Of a stretch of 64,000 nt of DNA, positions 42,823-50,979 are shown piece by piece. The stretch lies in contig JAGAXM010000027.1 in the NCBI GenBank assembly GCA_017940895.1, forward strand, positions 85,144-149,143. Reading direction: 5' to 3'. The notes under the pieces are model-generated. The model was not told the DNA's origin. It ran no database searches and saw only the letters and a list, made by a program, of their open reading frames with translations. The DNA is from Clostridiales bacterium (GTDB lineage: Bacteria; Bacillota; Clostridia; Saccharofermentanales; Saccharofermentanaceae). Positions within the stretch are counted from its first letter, which is position 1. Every line of letters starts with the position of its first letter. A program made the position numbers and the translations under genes.

Positions 42823-43740
42823 ATGAAAGATGTATTGATCGGAACATGGGCGTGGGGGCCCGGAATGAACGGAACCAAGATGGTGTTCGGTAACAAGCAG
42901 GATCCGCAGGCGCTGAAGGAGTCATTCGACGAGGCGGTCAAGCTCGGGTTCCTTAACTGGGATACGGCGGCCGTGTACGGCATGGGTTCGTGCGAGAAGT
43001 TCTTAGGCGGGCTTATCGCGGGCCACCCCGAGGTGTTTATCTCTACGAAGTTTATGCCTTCGAAGAAGTATAAGAAGGGCGCGCTCGTGAAGTCGTTTGA
43101 TGAGAGTATGTCGCGCTTGGGAAGGAACTGCGCTGATCTGTTCTGGATACATGTTCCGAATAATCTTGAGAAGAATATTGCAGAGGCTGTGCCGCTTATT
43201 AAGGACGGCAGGATAAAGTCGCTCGGCGTGTCGAATGTTTCTTTGGCTCACATCAAGCTTGCACAGGAGCTGCTCGCTAAGGAAGGGCTGATGCTCGGCG
43301 CGGTGCAGAATCACTTCAGCATCATCCGTAACGACCAGCAGCCGATCATCGATTACTGCAATGCGAACGGCATCAAGTATTACGCGTATATGGTGCTCGA
43401 GCAGGGCGCGCTCGCGGGTCACTACAGCTACGACAATCCGTTCCCGGCGTTGTCCTTCAGAAGCTTCCTGTTTCCGAGGAAGAACTTTAAGAAGATAGAA
43501 GGACTGCTTGCTTCCATGCGTGATGTCGCCTCGAAATATAACATCGATTCTTCACAGGTGCCGATCCTTTGGGTAATGGCGAAGGGCGCGAATCCGATAG
43601 TCGGTGTTACTAAGCCCTCACATGTTAAGAAACTTGCCGCCGCGATAGATGTAACGATTGATTCTAAAGACGTTGATATATTGACCGAGCAAGCGGCTAA
43701 TTCCGGATTAAGACAACAAGGCAGCTGGGAACCTCAGTGA
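42823..43740 (+). CDS. Aldo/keto reductase
   Basis: The 305-residue protein belongs to the NAD(P)H aldo/keto reductase superfamily, TIM-barrel oxidoreductases. It contains the catalytic block NWDTAAVYGMGSCEKFLGG (Asp, Tyr), the lysine in FISTKFMP, WIHVPNN (His), SLGVSNVSLAHIKLA and a C-terminal cofactor block GANPIVGVTKPSHVKKL. AGGAGG precedes the ATG. The stop codon lies inside the left end of a palindromic element. Substrate unknown. Confidence 0.93.
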   Translation: MKDVLIGTWAWGPGMNGTKMVFGNKQDPQALKESFDEAVKLGFLNWDTAAVYGMGSCEKFLGGLIAGHPEVFISTKFMPSKKYKKGALVKSFDESMSRLGRNCADLFWIHVPNNLEKNIAEAVPLIKDGRIKSLGVSNVSLAHIKLAQELLAKEGLMLGAVQNHFSIIRNDQQPIIDYCNANGIKYYAYMVLEQGALAGHYSYDNPFPALSFRSFLFPRKNFKKIEGLLASMRDVASKYNIDSSQVPILWVMAKGANPIVGVTKPSHVKKLAAAIDVTIDSKDVDILTEQAANSGLRQQGSWEPQ

Positions 43741-43889
43741 CACCTGATAGTGTTCCCTAACGAGTGCTCGATTCGGACCTGAATTGACTATTTGTTAGGG
43801 AATAAGGGGTACTCATTCCCTAACTTAGTGTCGATATGTGGTCAAATTGGGCTTGGGTTAGGGAACCCGAGCGGGCAAGGGTGTCACTG
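43735..43889. repeat. 155-base palindromic element with nested inverted repeats
   Basis: CAGTGACACC (43735-43744) and GGTGTCACTG (43880-43889) are perfect 10-bp terminal inverted repeats. Inside are two hairpins built from the same nonamer: TTCCCTAAC at 43753 with GTTAGGGAA ending 43802, and TTCCCTAAC at 43816 with GTTAGGGAA ending 43865. Each pair is separated by exactly 32 bases, and the two units are 63 bases apart. It carries no gene and includes the reductase stop codon. A MITE-like or REP-like element is the best description. Confidence 0.75.
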
Positions 43890-43905
43890 CGGCGAACAAA
43901 TTCGT

Positions 43906-45303
43906 TCACTTCGCGATGAACTCGGTGTTGCTGAACAGTTCGGCGTTGTCGAACTCGATCTTGGTTTTCGAGTCGTAATACACGTATGCGGGCGGACGCT
44001 TGCCGACGAGCATGTTGGTCTTTTCCTTGAGCTTCTCGTATGAGTCGCGTCTGCTGTTAAGAAGCTTGGTTATCGGGCGCGTCATTATCTCCGATAATGT
44101 CTCGACTTTGCCGCCGACGTCGAAGGTTATGCGGTTACGCATTACGCTCATTCCGACAAGAGGCACGGCTATGCAGGCGATGATCAGAAGCATAAGCCCG
44201 TTGCTCGTGCTTGAGAGACTTCTAAGCAGTTTATATAATCCGAACAGGAATCCCGCGAAGATTCCCAAAGCCAGAATCCAGCACAGTACATCTACGATCC
44301 TGTGCAGCACGAGAAGTGTGTTTCGCTTGACTTTGTCTACCGGCAGGTAACCGTCGACCTTGCCGGTTTGTCCGTTGATCGCGATCCTGTAATTGCCGCC
44401 GTTGTACTTGTAGTTAAGGAACCAGACGGGATACAGGGAATAGGACTGCTCGAGGTTATACGGCTTTACGCCGCATGCTCCGATCTCTACCGAGCTGTAT
44501 TCATGAAGCGACATGATCGCCGTATCCTTCGCGTAACGCTCCATACGGAGCATGATGCGGTCGGTAAGTTTATCCGGTGTCAGGTTAAACTTCTGCGCGT
44601 AGAAGCCTTGAAGATAAGAGGTGTTGAAAGGCTTCTTATCTGCTGTGTCGTATGGTTCGACGGCTTCCATGAGATCATCAGCGATCTCGGCTGACCCGTC
44701 GAAAGGAACGTTGTTGTATTTAACGTCGAAGTCCGACATCAGCACATACTTATCTGTGTGCCCGAGCTTGCGTCTGAAGCCTTCGCCTCTGACGCTGACT
44801 TTACATCTCGAACTTACCGTCCAGAAGGGGACGTAGATGCCTATGATCTTCCCCAGGTTATCTTTGTTATAGTAATCGTGCGGGACGTACTTACGGGTCT
44901 TGGCGAACTCAATGAATTTCTCTGTCGCTTCTTCCTTGGTGATCTTGAAAGGAATTATATAGTCCGGTCTGAACTGATTCGAAAGTCTTCTCGTGATAAC
45001 GGCGGGGGAGCCGCAGAAAGCGCAGAAGGTGGCGGTCGTGTCATTATCAGTGATCAGAACGGCACCGCAGTTATCGCAGACAACTTCGTTCTTGTCCTCT
45101 TCCGCCTCGTCGGCCGCGCCTTCATCGGCAGGGCGGATCTGCTCGAGTACTTCCAGCTTCCCGGGACTGTAGGTGTTCTCGCAGAAGTTACAGATGAGAA
45201 GCTGGATCTTGGGATTAAAGATCAGTTTTCCGCCGCACGAAGGACACTTGTGAGCCTCAGAAGTTATGGGTCTTGCTTCTTTGTTGTCGACCGGAATATC
45301 CAT
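43906..45303 (-). CDS. TFIIB-type zinc-ribbon membrane protein
   Basis: The 465-residue protein starts with two zinc ribbons: CPSCGG with CNFCE (about residues 20-42), then CDNCG with CAFCG (about 76-97). A large cytoplasmic domain (to about 340) follows, with two close hydrophobic segments (about 345-395) and a C-terminal tail. Related proteins in Clostridia are annotated as TFIIB-type zinc ribbon-containing; their function is not known. The start at 45303 (MDIPVDNKEARP) is preferred over a longer reading whose upstream 43 residues are Cys/His-rich and would include the promoter-like palindrome. The promoter lies so near the ATG that the transcript may be leaderless. Confidence 0.78.
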   Translation of the reverse strand: MDIPVDNKEARPITSEAHKCPSCGGKLIFNPKIQLLICNFCENTYSPGKLEVLEQIRPADEGAADEAEEDKNEVVCDNCGAVLITDNDTTATFCAFCGSPAVITRRLSNQFRPDYIIPFKITKEEATEKFIEFAKTRKYVPHDYYNKDNLGKIIGIYVPFWTVSSRCKVSVRGEGFRRKLGHTDKYVLMSDFDVKYNNVPFDGSAEIADDLMEAVEPYDTADKKPFNTSYLQGFYAQKFNLTPDKLTDRIMLRMERYAKDTAIMSLHEYSSVEIGACGVKPYNLEQSYSLYPVWFLNYKYNGGNYRIAINGQTGKVDGYLPVDKVKRNTLLVLHRIVDVLCWILALGIFAGFLFGLYKLLRSLSSTSNGLMLLIIACIAVPLVGMSVMRNRITFDVGGKVETLSEIMTRPITKLLNSRRDSYEKLKEKTNMLVGKRPPAYVYYDSKTKIEFDNAELFSNTEFIAK

Positions 45304-45310
45304 AAAAGAA

Positions 45311-45328
45311 TTATAACATTTGTTATAA
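45311..45328 (-). promoter_or_regulatory. 18-base palindrome with an extended -10 box
   Basis: TTATAACA and TGTTATAA surround a two-base centre. On the minus strand the right part reads TGTTATAAT, an extended -10 element that ends only six bases before the ATG at 45303. The palindrome could be a repressor site. Confidence 0.5.
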
Positions 45329-45435
45329 CAAGAATGATAGTTGCGGCGATGCCGATCAGTATTTTCATGGGTTTTCCAACACTTGGGGCACAATGTGTTG
45401 CTTAAGCGACAAATCGGTCTCACATTACTCATTGG

Positions 45436-45463
45436 TTCCGGTGTTGCCGAGTGGTTTTATAGT
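45436..45463 (+). promoter_or_regulatory. Weak promoter candidate for the second DUF4214 gene
   Basis: TTCCGG (45436-45441) and TATAGT (45458-45463) are 16 bases apart, about 50 bases before the ATG. The -35 box is poor. Confidence 0.35.
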
Positions 45464-45511
45464 CATGCAAACAGAAACAAACTACTTACAAAAACCAGGA
45501 GGCAATGAAAA

Positions 45512-46792
45512 ATGGTTACAAGAAACTTCGGAAACAAGATCGTGGGAGCAGTGCTCTCAGCAGCAATGGTACTTACAGCAATTCCCGTATGCACGATGAA
45601 TTCGCTGGCATGTGAGACAGATCATTATGATGACGGTGCTTATATCTCAGCACAGCCCGTAGAGACGACTGATCTCGAGACGCTTATCGATTATTTCACG
45701 TCAGTTGTTAATTTCTTCTATGATAAGGAGGACATTCTTACTTCCGATGAAGATGAACAGTGCAGGTCGATCTTTAATTCGGTAAGCCTTGTTATCAGAG
45801 ACCCGGACGCTGATGCTTCTGATTACAGTGAAGCTTCGGCAGCACTTGATTCCGTAGTTGATCTTATCAATAACATCATCGCTTCAGCTCCTGTTGAAGA
45901 TGAGACTCCCGTTGAAACTAATGAAGTAACGGCTCTTGACAGACTTTTCGCTCTTTGTGACGAAGTAGAGCAGTTTATCTCTGTGTTCGGCAGCGAGGTT
46001 CCCGAGGGTCAGTTGTTCGCACTTCAGAATGCTCTTATGTTCGCAGAGCAGGTTGCAGTATACGCAGATGAGCTTCCCGAGAGCTCTGTTGTTGAGATGA
46101 CAGCTCAGCTTAATTATTACTACAATGCAGCTATCGATGCAGCTGATGCCGCAGCACAGGCTGATCAGACACCTGCAGAGGAGACGGCAGATGATGAGTT
46201 CGTAGTTGATCCCCAGGATCCCTTCACGATTACACCCGACTTCGAGATCGATCCCCAGGACTCTTTCACACTTACAGGTGAGCCTGAAGATGAGATCGAG
46301 CCAGAGACAGTTATCGAAAACGAGATCGCAGCTGATGAGATCGTTGCAGAGACAGCAGCCGAGACTCTTGCAACACCTGCTCCCGCAGCAGCACCTGCAG
46401 CTTCCGCTCCCGTAGGTCAGGTCCTCGGTGCTGAGAGAAACAGAGCTTTCGTAGTAGATCAGATCGTAGAGAGCCTTTATGTAAACGCTCTTGACAGAAA
46501 CTCCGACTTCGCAGGCAAGAATTCCTGGGTAAACATGATCCTTACAGGTGAGGCGGACATCGATACAGTAGTAAGAGGTTTCCTTAACTCCGCAGAGTTT
46601 GAGGCACGTGACCTGAGCGACGATGCTTTCATCATGGTTCTTTACAGAGTTATGTTCAACAGAGTTCCTTCTGCAGATGAGCTTAACAACTGGACAGCAG
46701 CACTTGCAGCAGGTACAACAAGAACCCAGGTTATCGATGCTTTCCTTAACAGCGCTGAGTCCGAGGCTGTATGTGACAAGTACGATCTTTAA
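45512..46792 (+). CDS. Secreted protein with helical domain and C-terminal DUF4214
   Basis: The 426-residue protein has a signal peptide (basic VTRNFGNK, hydrophobic core, likely cleavage near residue 34 after SLA). Acidic helical segments follow (about 45-215), then a Pro/Glu/Ala-rich linker with a near-repeat of DPQDPFTITPDFEIDPQDSF at about residues 230-250. A DUF4214 domain lies at the C-terminus (about 310-425: LYVNALDRNSDFAGKNSW, then VLYRVMFNRVPSADELNNW). AGGAGG precedes the ATG. It is monocistronic, ended by a two-way terminator shared with tmRNA. Likely extracellular; no enzyme motif seen. Confidence 0.88.
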   Translation: MVTRNFGNKIVGAVLSAAMVLTAIPVCTMNSLACETDHYDDGAYISAQPVETTDLETLIDYFTSVVNFFYDKEDILTSDEDEQCRSIFNSVSLVIRDPDADASDYSEASAALDSVVDLINNIIASAPVEDETPVETNEVTALDRLFALCDEVEQFISVFGSEVPEGQLFALQNALMFAEQVAVYADELPESSVVEMTAQLNYYYNAAIDAADAAAQADQTPAEETADDEFVVDPQDPFTITPDFEIDPQDSFTLTGEPEDEIEPETVIENEIAADEIVAETAAETLATPAPAAAPAASAPVGQVLGAERNRAFVVDQIVESLYVNALDRNSDFAGKNSWVNMILTGEADIDTVVRGFLNSAEFEARDLSDDAFIMVLYRVMFNRVPSADELNNWTAALAAGTTRTQVIDAFLNSAESEAVCDKYDL

Positions 46793-46823
46793 TTAACAAG
46801 ATCATTAATTGAACAAATAAAAG

Positions 46824-46849
46824 AGCACCGGGATCAACCGGTGCTTTTT
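46824..46849. terminator. Two-way terminator between DUF4214 gene and tmRNA
   Basis: AGCACCGG (46824-46831) pairs with CCGGTGCT (46838-46845); a T run follows on the plus strand, and on the minus strand the other arm is followed by CTTTTATT. It can end the plus-strand gene and the minus-strand tmRNA. Confidence 0.88.
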
Positions 46850-46858
46850 GTTGTGATT

Positions 46859-47232
46859 TGGTGGAGGTGAGGGGAGTTGAACCCCTGTCCGAAACCGTAT
46901 CCTCTGAGACGTCTCCGGGTGCAGACAGTGTTTAAGGATCTTCCCTTTGGACAGGGCCCGCTGTCAGGCGTGCCCGCCGGTAGCTTCATGGATACAACAA
47001 AGGCTCAAAGCTTTGCCTATGAGGTGGTCCCGTTTATCCTCTCCCGGGTAAGGTCTGCCGGCAACGTCTTTCTAAGGTGGCAGAAGGCCGAAGAAGACGG
47101 TAGCTAAATTAAGCAGCTACGAGCTGTGTGTCGTTTGCAATTACTTGCGTTTCCCGTTTTTTAAGGAGGCCAACGAGAATCCTCCACCCGCTTTCTCAGT
47201 ATCAACGACCCCGTCGAAACCGGTACACCCCC
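46859..47232 (-). ncRNA. ssrA: Transfer-messenger RNA (tmRNA)
   Basis: tmRNA rescues stalled ribosomes and tags incomplete proteins. The 374-base RNA has an alanine tRNA-like end: 5' GGGGGTG pairs with 3' CACCTCC (one G-T pair), followed by A and encoded CCA, and GGACAGGGGTTCAACTCCCC forms the T arm. The 5' part reads TACCGGTTTCGACGGGG, the usual start. The tag frame lies at 47138-47109 on this strand: GCA AAC GAC ACA CAG CTC (then) GTA GCT GCT TAA, giving ANDTQLVAA. The first codon sits in the TTGCAAACGAC context seen in other tmRNAs. The downstream end is closed by the shared terminator. Confidence 0.97.
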
Positions 47233-47254
47233 GAATAAGGGTGCTCACACTTTA

Positions 47255-47719
47255 TCACATGGTGCCGTTATCGTCAAAATCGTCAAAGTTCAGATCTTTG
47301 CTTACATCGTAGGGCTGGTAAGGATTGTTTTCAACAGCTGAAGACCATCTTTCTTTCTGCTCCTGTTCAGCCTGCTGTGCTGCAAGTGCCTCGTCAAACT
47401 GATTGGCGATGTCTCTTGCCTCATAAGGATTAATAACGGATTCCATACCGCAGTAGATGCACTTGATCTTGAAGAAACCGGAGATCTGAGCTTTACGTCC
47501 GCAGTTGGGGCAGACCATACCCTTGAGATAAGCGGGACCTTCTGCCTCAATGTCGAGCGCCTCGGCGATAGCTTCATCGAGCATCTCGTTCGTGTAACCG
47601 TTCTTCTTCATGAGCAGCCACATGCTGTGGATCAGTGTCTCGAGCTTGTTGATCTTGTTATCAACAATATCGTTAACAGATAAAGAATCGCTGCTTGACC
47701 AATCGTAGATGTCAGCCAT
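47255..47719 (-). CDS. Small zinc-ribbon protein, function unknown
   Basis: The 154-residue cytoplasmic protein has a helical N-terminal half (about residues 15-60), a zinc ribbon (CPNCGRKAQISGFFKIKCIYCG, split here as CPNCG at about residue 70 and CIYCG at about 87) and an acidic, low-complexity tail ending DFDDFDDNGTM. No family recognised. GGAGGATATTTAA precedes the ATG. It lies 23 bases from the 5' end of the tmRNA, on the same strand. Confidence 0.7.
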   Translation of the reverse strand: MADIYDWSSSDSLSVNDIVDNKINKLETLIHSMWLLMKKNGYTNEMLDEAIAEALDIEAEGPAYLKGMVCPNCGRKAQISGFFKIKCIYCGMESVINPYEARDIANQFDEALAAQQAEQEQKERWSSAVENNPYQPYDVSKDLNFDDFDDNGTM

Positions 47720-47750
47720 TTAAATATCCTCCGTTATTCTTATTGTTTTA

Positions 47751-48920
47751 TTATACAAATTCTTCGCAGAAAACCGATATGGCTTCTGCAACTGCCGCCC
47801 TGTTCTCCTCTGTAACGAGAACTGCCTCATCGTCACTGTTTGACAGGAAGCCGAGGCTTATCTGGAATGATCTCAATGTATTCGCGTAGTTAAGACCCGT
47901 GTACAGGCTTGTGGCTCTTACGGCATTTACTTCAAGACCTTCCGCCTCTGCAACAAGTTCTGCGAGCTGCTCGGCATATTCCGGGGAAGTATCCGTGAAA
48001 CTGCCCGAGTCAGGTGTGTAAACGCGTACTCCGGATGCAGCGGAATCACCTGCGGCATCGGCATGTATTCTTATGAAAACGTCAGCTCCGTTCACATTAG
48101 CGATCTGAGCGCGCTCCTGATTGGAGATATTTACGTCATTCGCGTCACGGGTAAGGATTACGTTCGCGCCGCACTGCTCAAGGTAATCTCTGATTATGAG
48201 CGAATACTGCAGCGTCAGATCATACTCGGGAGTCTCGGTAACAACACCTGTGGTTCCGCATGTACAGCGGGGCTTGGTAGCCGACAGCCATGAAGCGTAA
48301 AGCTCCTGCTCGTAGTCCGTTGTCTCCTGGTGACCGGGGTCGATTACTACTGTAAGACCCGTAAGGTCAGGATGGTTGGCCGCAACGGGAACGATAGTCG
48401 GCGCCGGAGTGGGCGTGACGGTCGGGGTAGGGGACGGTGTCGTCTCGACCGTGGTCTCGATGATCTCGGTCTGCTGCGTGGGCTCAGTCTCTTCTGATAT
48501 CTTCGCGAAAATGGTTTCTTTAAACTTCAATACCAGCAAAGCTATAGACAGGAGAAGTATAACGACGATAAAGCCCGTGAGAGTGTTCTTAACGCTCTTC
48601 TTGAGCCTGCGCTTGGGAGTGCGTGCGGGCTTCTCATCATCTTCTTCGTCTTCTTCATAAGTCTCTTCGAACTCGGTGATCTCCGGTTCGTAGGGGATCT
48701 CTTCTTCATCTGTATATTCGATCTCGTTGGTCGGATTAAGTTCAGACTGGACAAACGGATTGTTGGCTTTAGATTCATAGGTCGCGACTATCTTCTCTAT
48801 GATCTCCCACTTCTGATCTTCGGTGGCGGTCAAAAGATGCGCCTGAAGCGTCGCGCGCTGATCGGGCGTCATGTTCCTGAATATAATCGCGAATTTCTTC
48901 TTGGTCTGTTCAGATATCAT
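47751..48920 (-). CDS. N-acetylmuramoyl-L-alanine amidase-like protein, catalytic Glu replaced
   Basis: Amidase_3 enzymes cut the bond between MurNAc and the stem peptide outside the cell. The 389-residue protein has an N-terminal cytoplasmic region (helical start, acidic linker), a membrane anchor (about 112-133), a Thr/Pro-rich spacer and the amidase domain (about 190-388). Zinc ligands are recognisable: VIDPGHQ (His), the Glu of TPEYDLTL and IRIHADAAG (His). Where active members have a Glu two residues before GFxSN, this one reads FQISLGFLSN, with Ser355. It may be inactive or a binding protein. Substrate recognition loop CTCGTTGV is retained. Confidence 0.85.
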   Translation of the reverse strand: MISEQTKKKFAIIFRNMTPDQRATLQAHLLTATEDQKWEIIEKIVATYESKANNPFVQSELNPTNEIEYTDEEEIPYEPEITEFEETYEEDEEDDEKPARTPKRRLKKSVKNTLTGFIVVILLLSIALLVLKFKETIFAKISEETEPTQQTEIIETTVETTPSPTPTVTPTPAPTIVPVAANHPDLTGLTVVIDPGHQETTDYEQELYASWLSATKPRCTCGTTGVVTETPEYDLTLQYSLIIRDYLEQCGANVILTRDANDVNISNQERAQIANVNGADVFIRIHADAAGDSAASGVRVYTPDSGSFTDTSPEYAEQLAELVAEAEGLEVNAVRATSLYTGLNYANTLRSFQISLGFLSNSDDEAVLVTEENRAAVAEAISVFCEEFV

Positions 48921-49014
48921 AGGTCCTTTTCATCCGTCCGTATTGTTTTTGATAATGTGTGGTAAACTAGTCCCAGAAAAATTATACATATAAAAAAGAA
49001 AAAACGGAGCAATA

Positions 49015-49722
49015 ATGGAAGATAGTCTTTATATTGTAATGCCCGCGTATAACGAAGAGGCAAATATCGAGGAAGTTGTCAAAGAATGGCACGAAGTTGT
49101 AACGAATGTCGGACCTGAATCCAAGCTGGTGGTCGTTAACGACGGCAGTAAAGACAATACATATCAGAAACTTCTTGAGCTTAAAGAGAAATATCCGCAG
49201 TTAGAGCCCCTGACCAAGCCCAATTCCGGACACGGAGCTACTTTGCTTTATGCATATAACTATGCCGTGGAGCAGAAGGCGGACTATATCTTCCAGACCG
49301 ATTCCGACGGACAGACTCTGCCATCCGAGTTCGGCCCCTTCTGGGAGGAGCGTAAGCTCTACGATGCGATCATCGGACACCGTAATCACAGGGAGGACGG
49401 CTTCTCGAGGATCATCGTAACCAAGGTGCTCAAGCTCGTTATCAAGCTTTCTTTCGGCGTTACCATAACCGATGCCAACACGCCTTACAGGCTTATGCCG
49501 CGTAAGACTCTCGAGAAATATCTTCCCAAGATCCCGAAGGACTTCTTCCTGTCGAATGTGCTTTTGTCCGTGCTTCTTGTAAAGAACAAGGATAACGTCA
49601 AGTTCGTCCCTATCACATTCAGACCGAGACAGGGCGGCAAGAATTCCATCAACATGAAGCGCATCTTCAAGATCGGGTGGAAGGCTGTTAAGGACTTCAG
49701 ACAGCTTCGCAAGACTATCTGA
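49015..49722 (+). CDS. GT2 glycosyltransferase, dolichol-phosphate-mannose synthase type
   Basis: The 235-residue cytoplasmic enzyme transfers a sugar from a nucleotide donor, probably to a polyprenyl phosphate. It has the GT-A core: IVMPAYNEEANIEEVV, VVNDGSKDNT, GHGATLLYAYNYAV, the DxD block QTDSDGQTLP and FRPRQGGKNSINMKR near the end. No membrane segment is present, unlike many relatives. GGAGCA precedes the ATG. It stands alone with an 8-base C run and small hairpin after it. Confidence 0.9.
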   Translation: MEDSLYIVMPAYNEEANIEEVVKEWHEVVTNVGPESKLVVVNDGSKDNTYQKLLELKEKYPQLEPLTKPNSGHGATLLYAYNYAVEQKADYIFQTDSDGQTLPSEFGPFWEERKLYDAIIGHRNHREDGFSRIIVTKVLKLVIKLSFGVTITDANTPYRLMPRKTLEKYLPKIPKDFFLSNVLLSVLLVKNKDNVKFVPITFRPRQGGKNSINMKRIFKIGWKAVKDFRQLRKTI

Positions 49723-49778
49723 ATACTCCCCCCCCGTATTGTCAAGCAATAGTAAAAAACAACAGCGGATTAAGTGTT

Positions 49779-49784
49779 TATAAT
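49779..49784 (+). promoter_or_regulatory. TATAAT six bases before an ATG (possible leaderless gene)
   Basis: A perfect TATAAT at 49779-49784 is followed by GTAAAT and then the ATG at 49791, leaving no room for a ribosome binding site if transcription starts at the usual distance. No good -35 was found. Confidence 0.4.
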
Positions 49785-49790
49785 GTAAAT

Positions 49791-50267
49791 ATGGCATTTA
49801 ATCGGAACATCTACAGTACCCGCTATGAGATCGAGCAGAGAAGTCTGCCCGAGCGTTTCTATGAGACGCCCAAGGAAGTCATCGCGAGTATTCTCGAGCC
49901 CGGCAACAACACGTTCTACAAGCTTTTTAAGATCCTGATAGAACGCACGGGCGAGCAGTTTCCTTATAAGGAAGAAGAGTTCTCGACCAAGTGCTTTAAG
50001 TTCACAGACGGCACCTTCGGATGCTTCGTGACACTGCCGAAGCCCGAGTCTGTTATGCTGTGCGCACATATCGTCTATCTTTTCTCCCACGACCTGAAGA
50101 CATTGAAGTTCTTCACTGTCGAGTCGGACGAGTTTATCGGACACATGAACTATAAGCTTTGCTCGATCGATAAAGAGGGCAAGCACTGTAATCACGGCGG
50201 ATGCCCTATGACTCCTTCGGGCATCATCGCGAAGGTACAGGAGCTCTATAACGGAGCTTCCGACTGA
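49791..50267 (+). CDS. Hypothetical protein with Cys/His C-terminal motif
   Basis: The 158-residue protein has no recognised family. It is soluble, mixed alpha/beta, with a region FTDGTFGCFVTLPKPESVMLC and a C-terminal stretch CSIDKEGKHCNHGGCP that could bind a metal. It starts with no ribosome site. A YgjP-type metallopeptidase gene follows after 3 bases and the two are probably co-transcribed. Confidence 0.7.
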   Translation: MAFNRNIYSTRYEIEQRSLPERFYETPKEVIASILEPGNNTFYKLFKILIERTGEQFPYKEEEFSTKCFKFTDGTFGCFVTLPKPESVMLCAHIVYLFSHDLKTLKFFTVESDEFIGHMNYKLCSIDKEGKHCNHGGCPMTPSGIIAKVQELYNGASD

Positions 50268-50270
50268 TCC

Positions 50271-50972
50271 ATGCTAAGACAGATAATCCTTGAAGGCAGG
50301 CTCGTAGAATACGAACTGATAAAGAAGCGCGTCAAAAACATTAATCTGCGCATCAATCCCGACGGATCGGTAAAGGTCTCGTGTCCCTATCGTACGAGTG
50401 TAGAGGCAGTCGAGTCTTTTATGCGTGCGGAGTCCGCGTTCATCTTCAAAAGTCTTGCCAAGGTCAATTACAGAATAGATAACGCCGCACGACCGAGCTC
50501 CTACGAAGACGGTGAGCAGGTCAAGGTTTACGGCGAGATGTGCACGCTTCACGTAAGTCCCGGATTCCCGTTCAAAGGCGTGCGCTATATCTATCCCGAC
50601 ATCTACATCAATTCGGATTCTCCCGAGAAGACGGAGCGTCTGTACGATAAGTGGAAGAAGGGCATGCTCAAGTCGAAGGTAGAAGAGATGCTTGAGTACT
50701 ATGTACCGATGTTTGAGAAGAAGGGTGTAAAGTCTCCAGCTGCCGTGTCTTACCGCACTATGAGTTCGAGGTGGGGCGTGTGCTCGCCGTCGACAGGGAA
50801 GGTGACGTTCAACTATAATCTTTTCGAGGCGCCGGAGGAGCTTATCGCGTACGTGGTCGTGCATGAGCTCGCGCACTTCCTTGAGGCGAACCACTCGGAC
50901 AGGTTCTGGAAGCATGTCGGGGATGTGATGCCGGACTATAAGGCGCGGCGTAAATTACTGAGAGACTACTAG
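50271..50972 (+). CDS. YgjP-type zinc metallopeptidase
   Basis: The 233-residue protein belongs to the YgjP/DUF45 (SprT-like fold) family. It has the N-terminal pattern YELIKKRVKNINLRINPDG and, near the C-terminus, RWGVCSPSTGKVTFNYNL and the zinc motif VVHELAHFLEANHSDRFW (HExxH variant HELAH). Members are cytoplasmic; the substrate is generally not known. It is followed at 50980 by a HAD phosphatase. Start ATG at 50271 follows the upstream stop by three bases. Confidence 0.92.
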   Translation: MLRQIILEGRLVEYELIKKRVKNINLRINPDGSVKVSCPYRTSVEAVESFMRAESAFIFKSLAKVNYRIDNAARPSSYEDGEQVKVYGEMCTLHVSPGFPFKGVRYIYPDIYINSDSPEKTERLYDKWKKGMLKSKVEEMLEYYVPMFEKKGVKSPAAVSYRTMSSRWGVCSPSTGKVTFNYNLFEAPEELIAYVVVHELAHFLEANHSDRFWKHVGDVMPDYKARRKLLRDY

Positions 50973-50979
50973 AGGGTAT

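Noticed and set aside
43735..43889. CRISPR array reading of the repeated TTCCCTAAC units
   Set aside because: The repeats are 9 bases, alternate in orientation and have spacers that are not flanked by identical long direct repeats; there are no cas genes.
45304..45432. N-terminal extension of the TFIIB-type zinc-ribbon protein
   Set aside because: The extra 43 residues cross a palindrome with a -10 box, are unlike homologous starts and lack a ribosome site.
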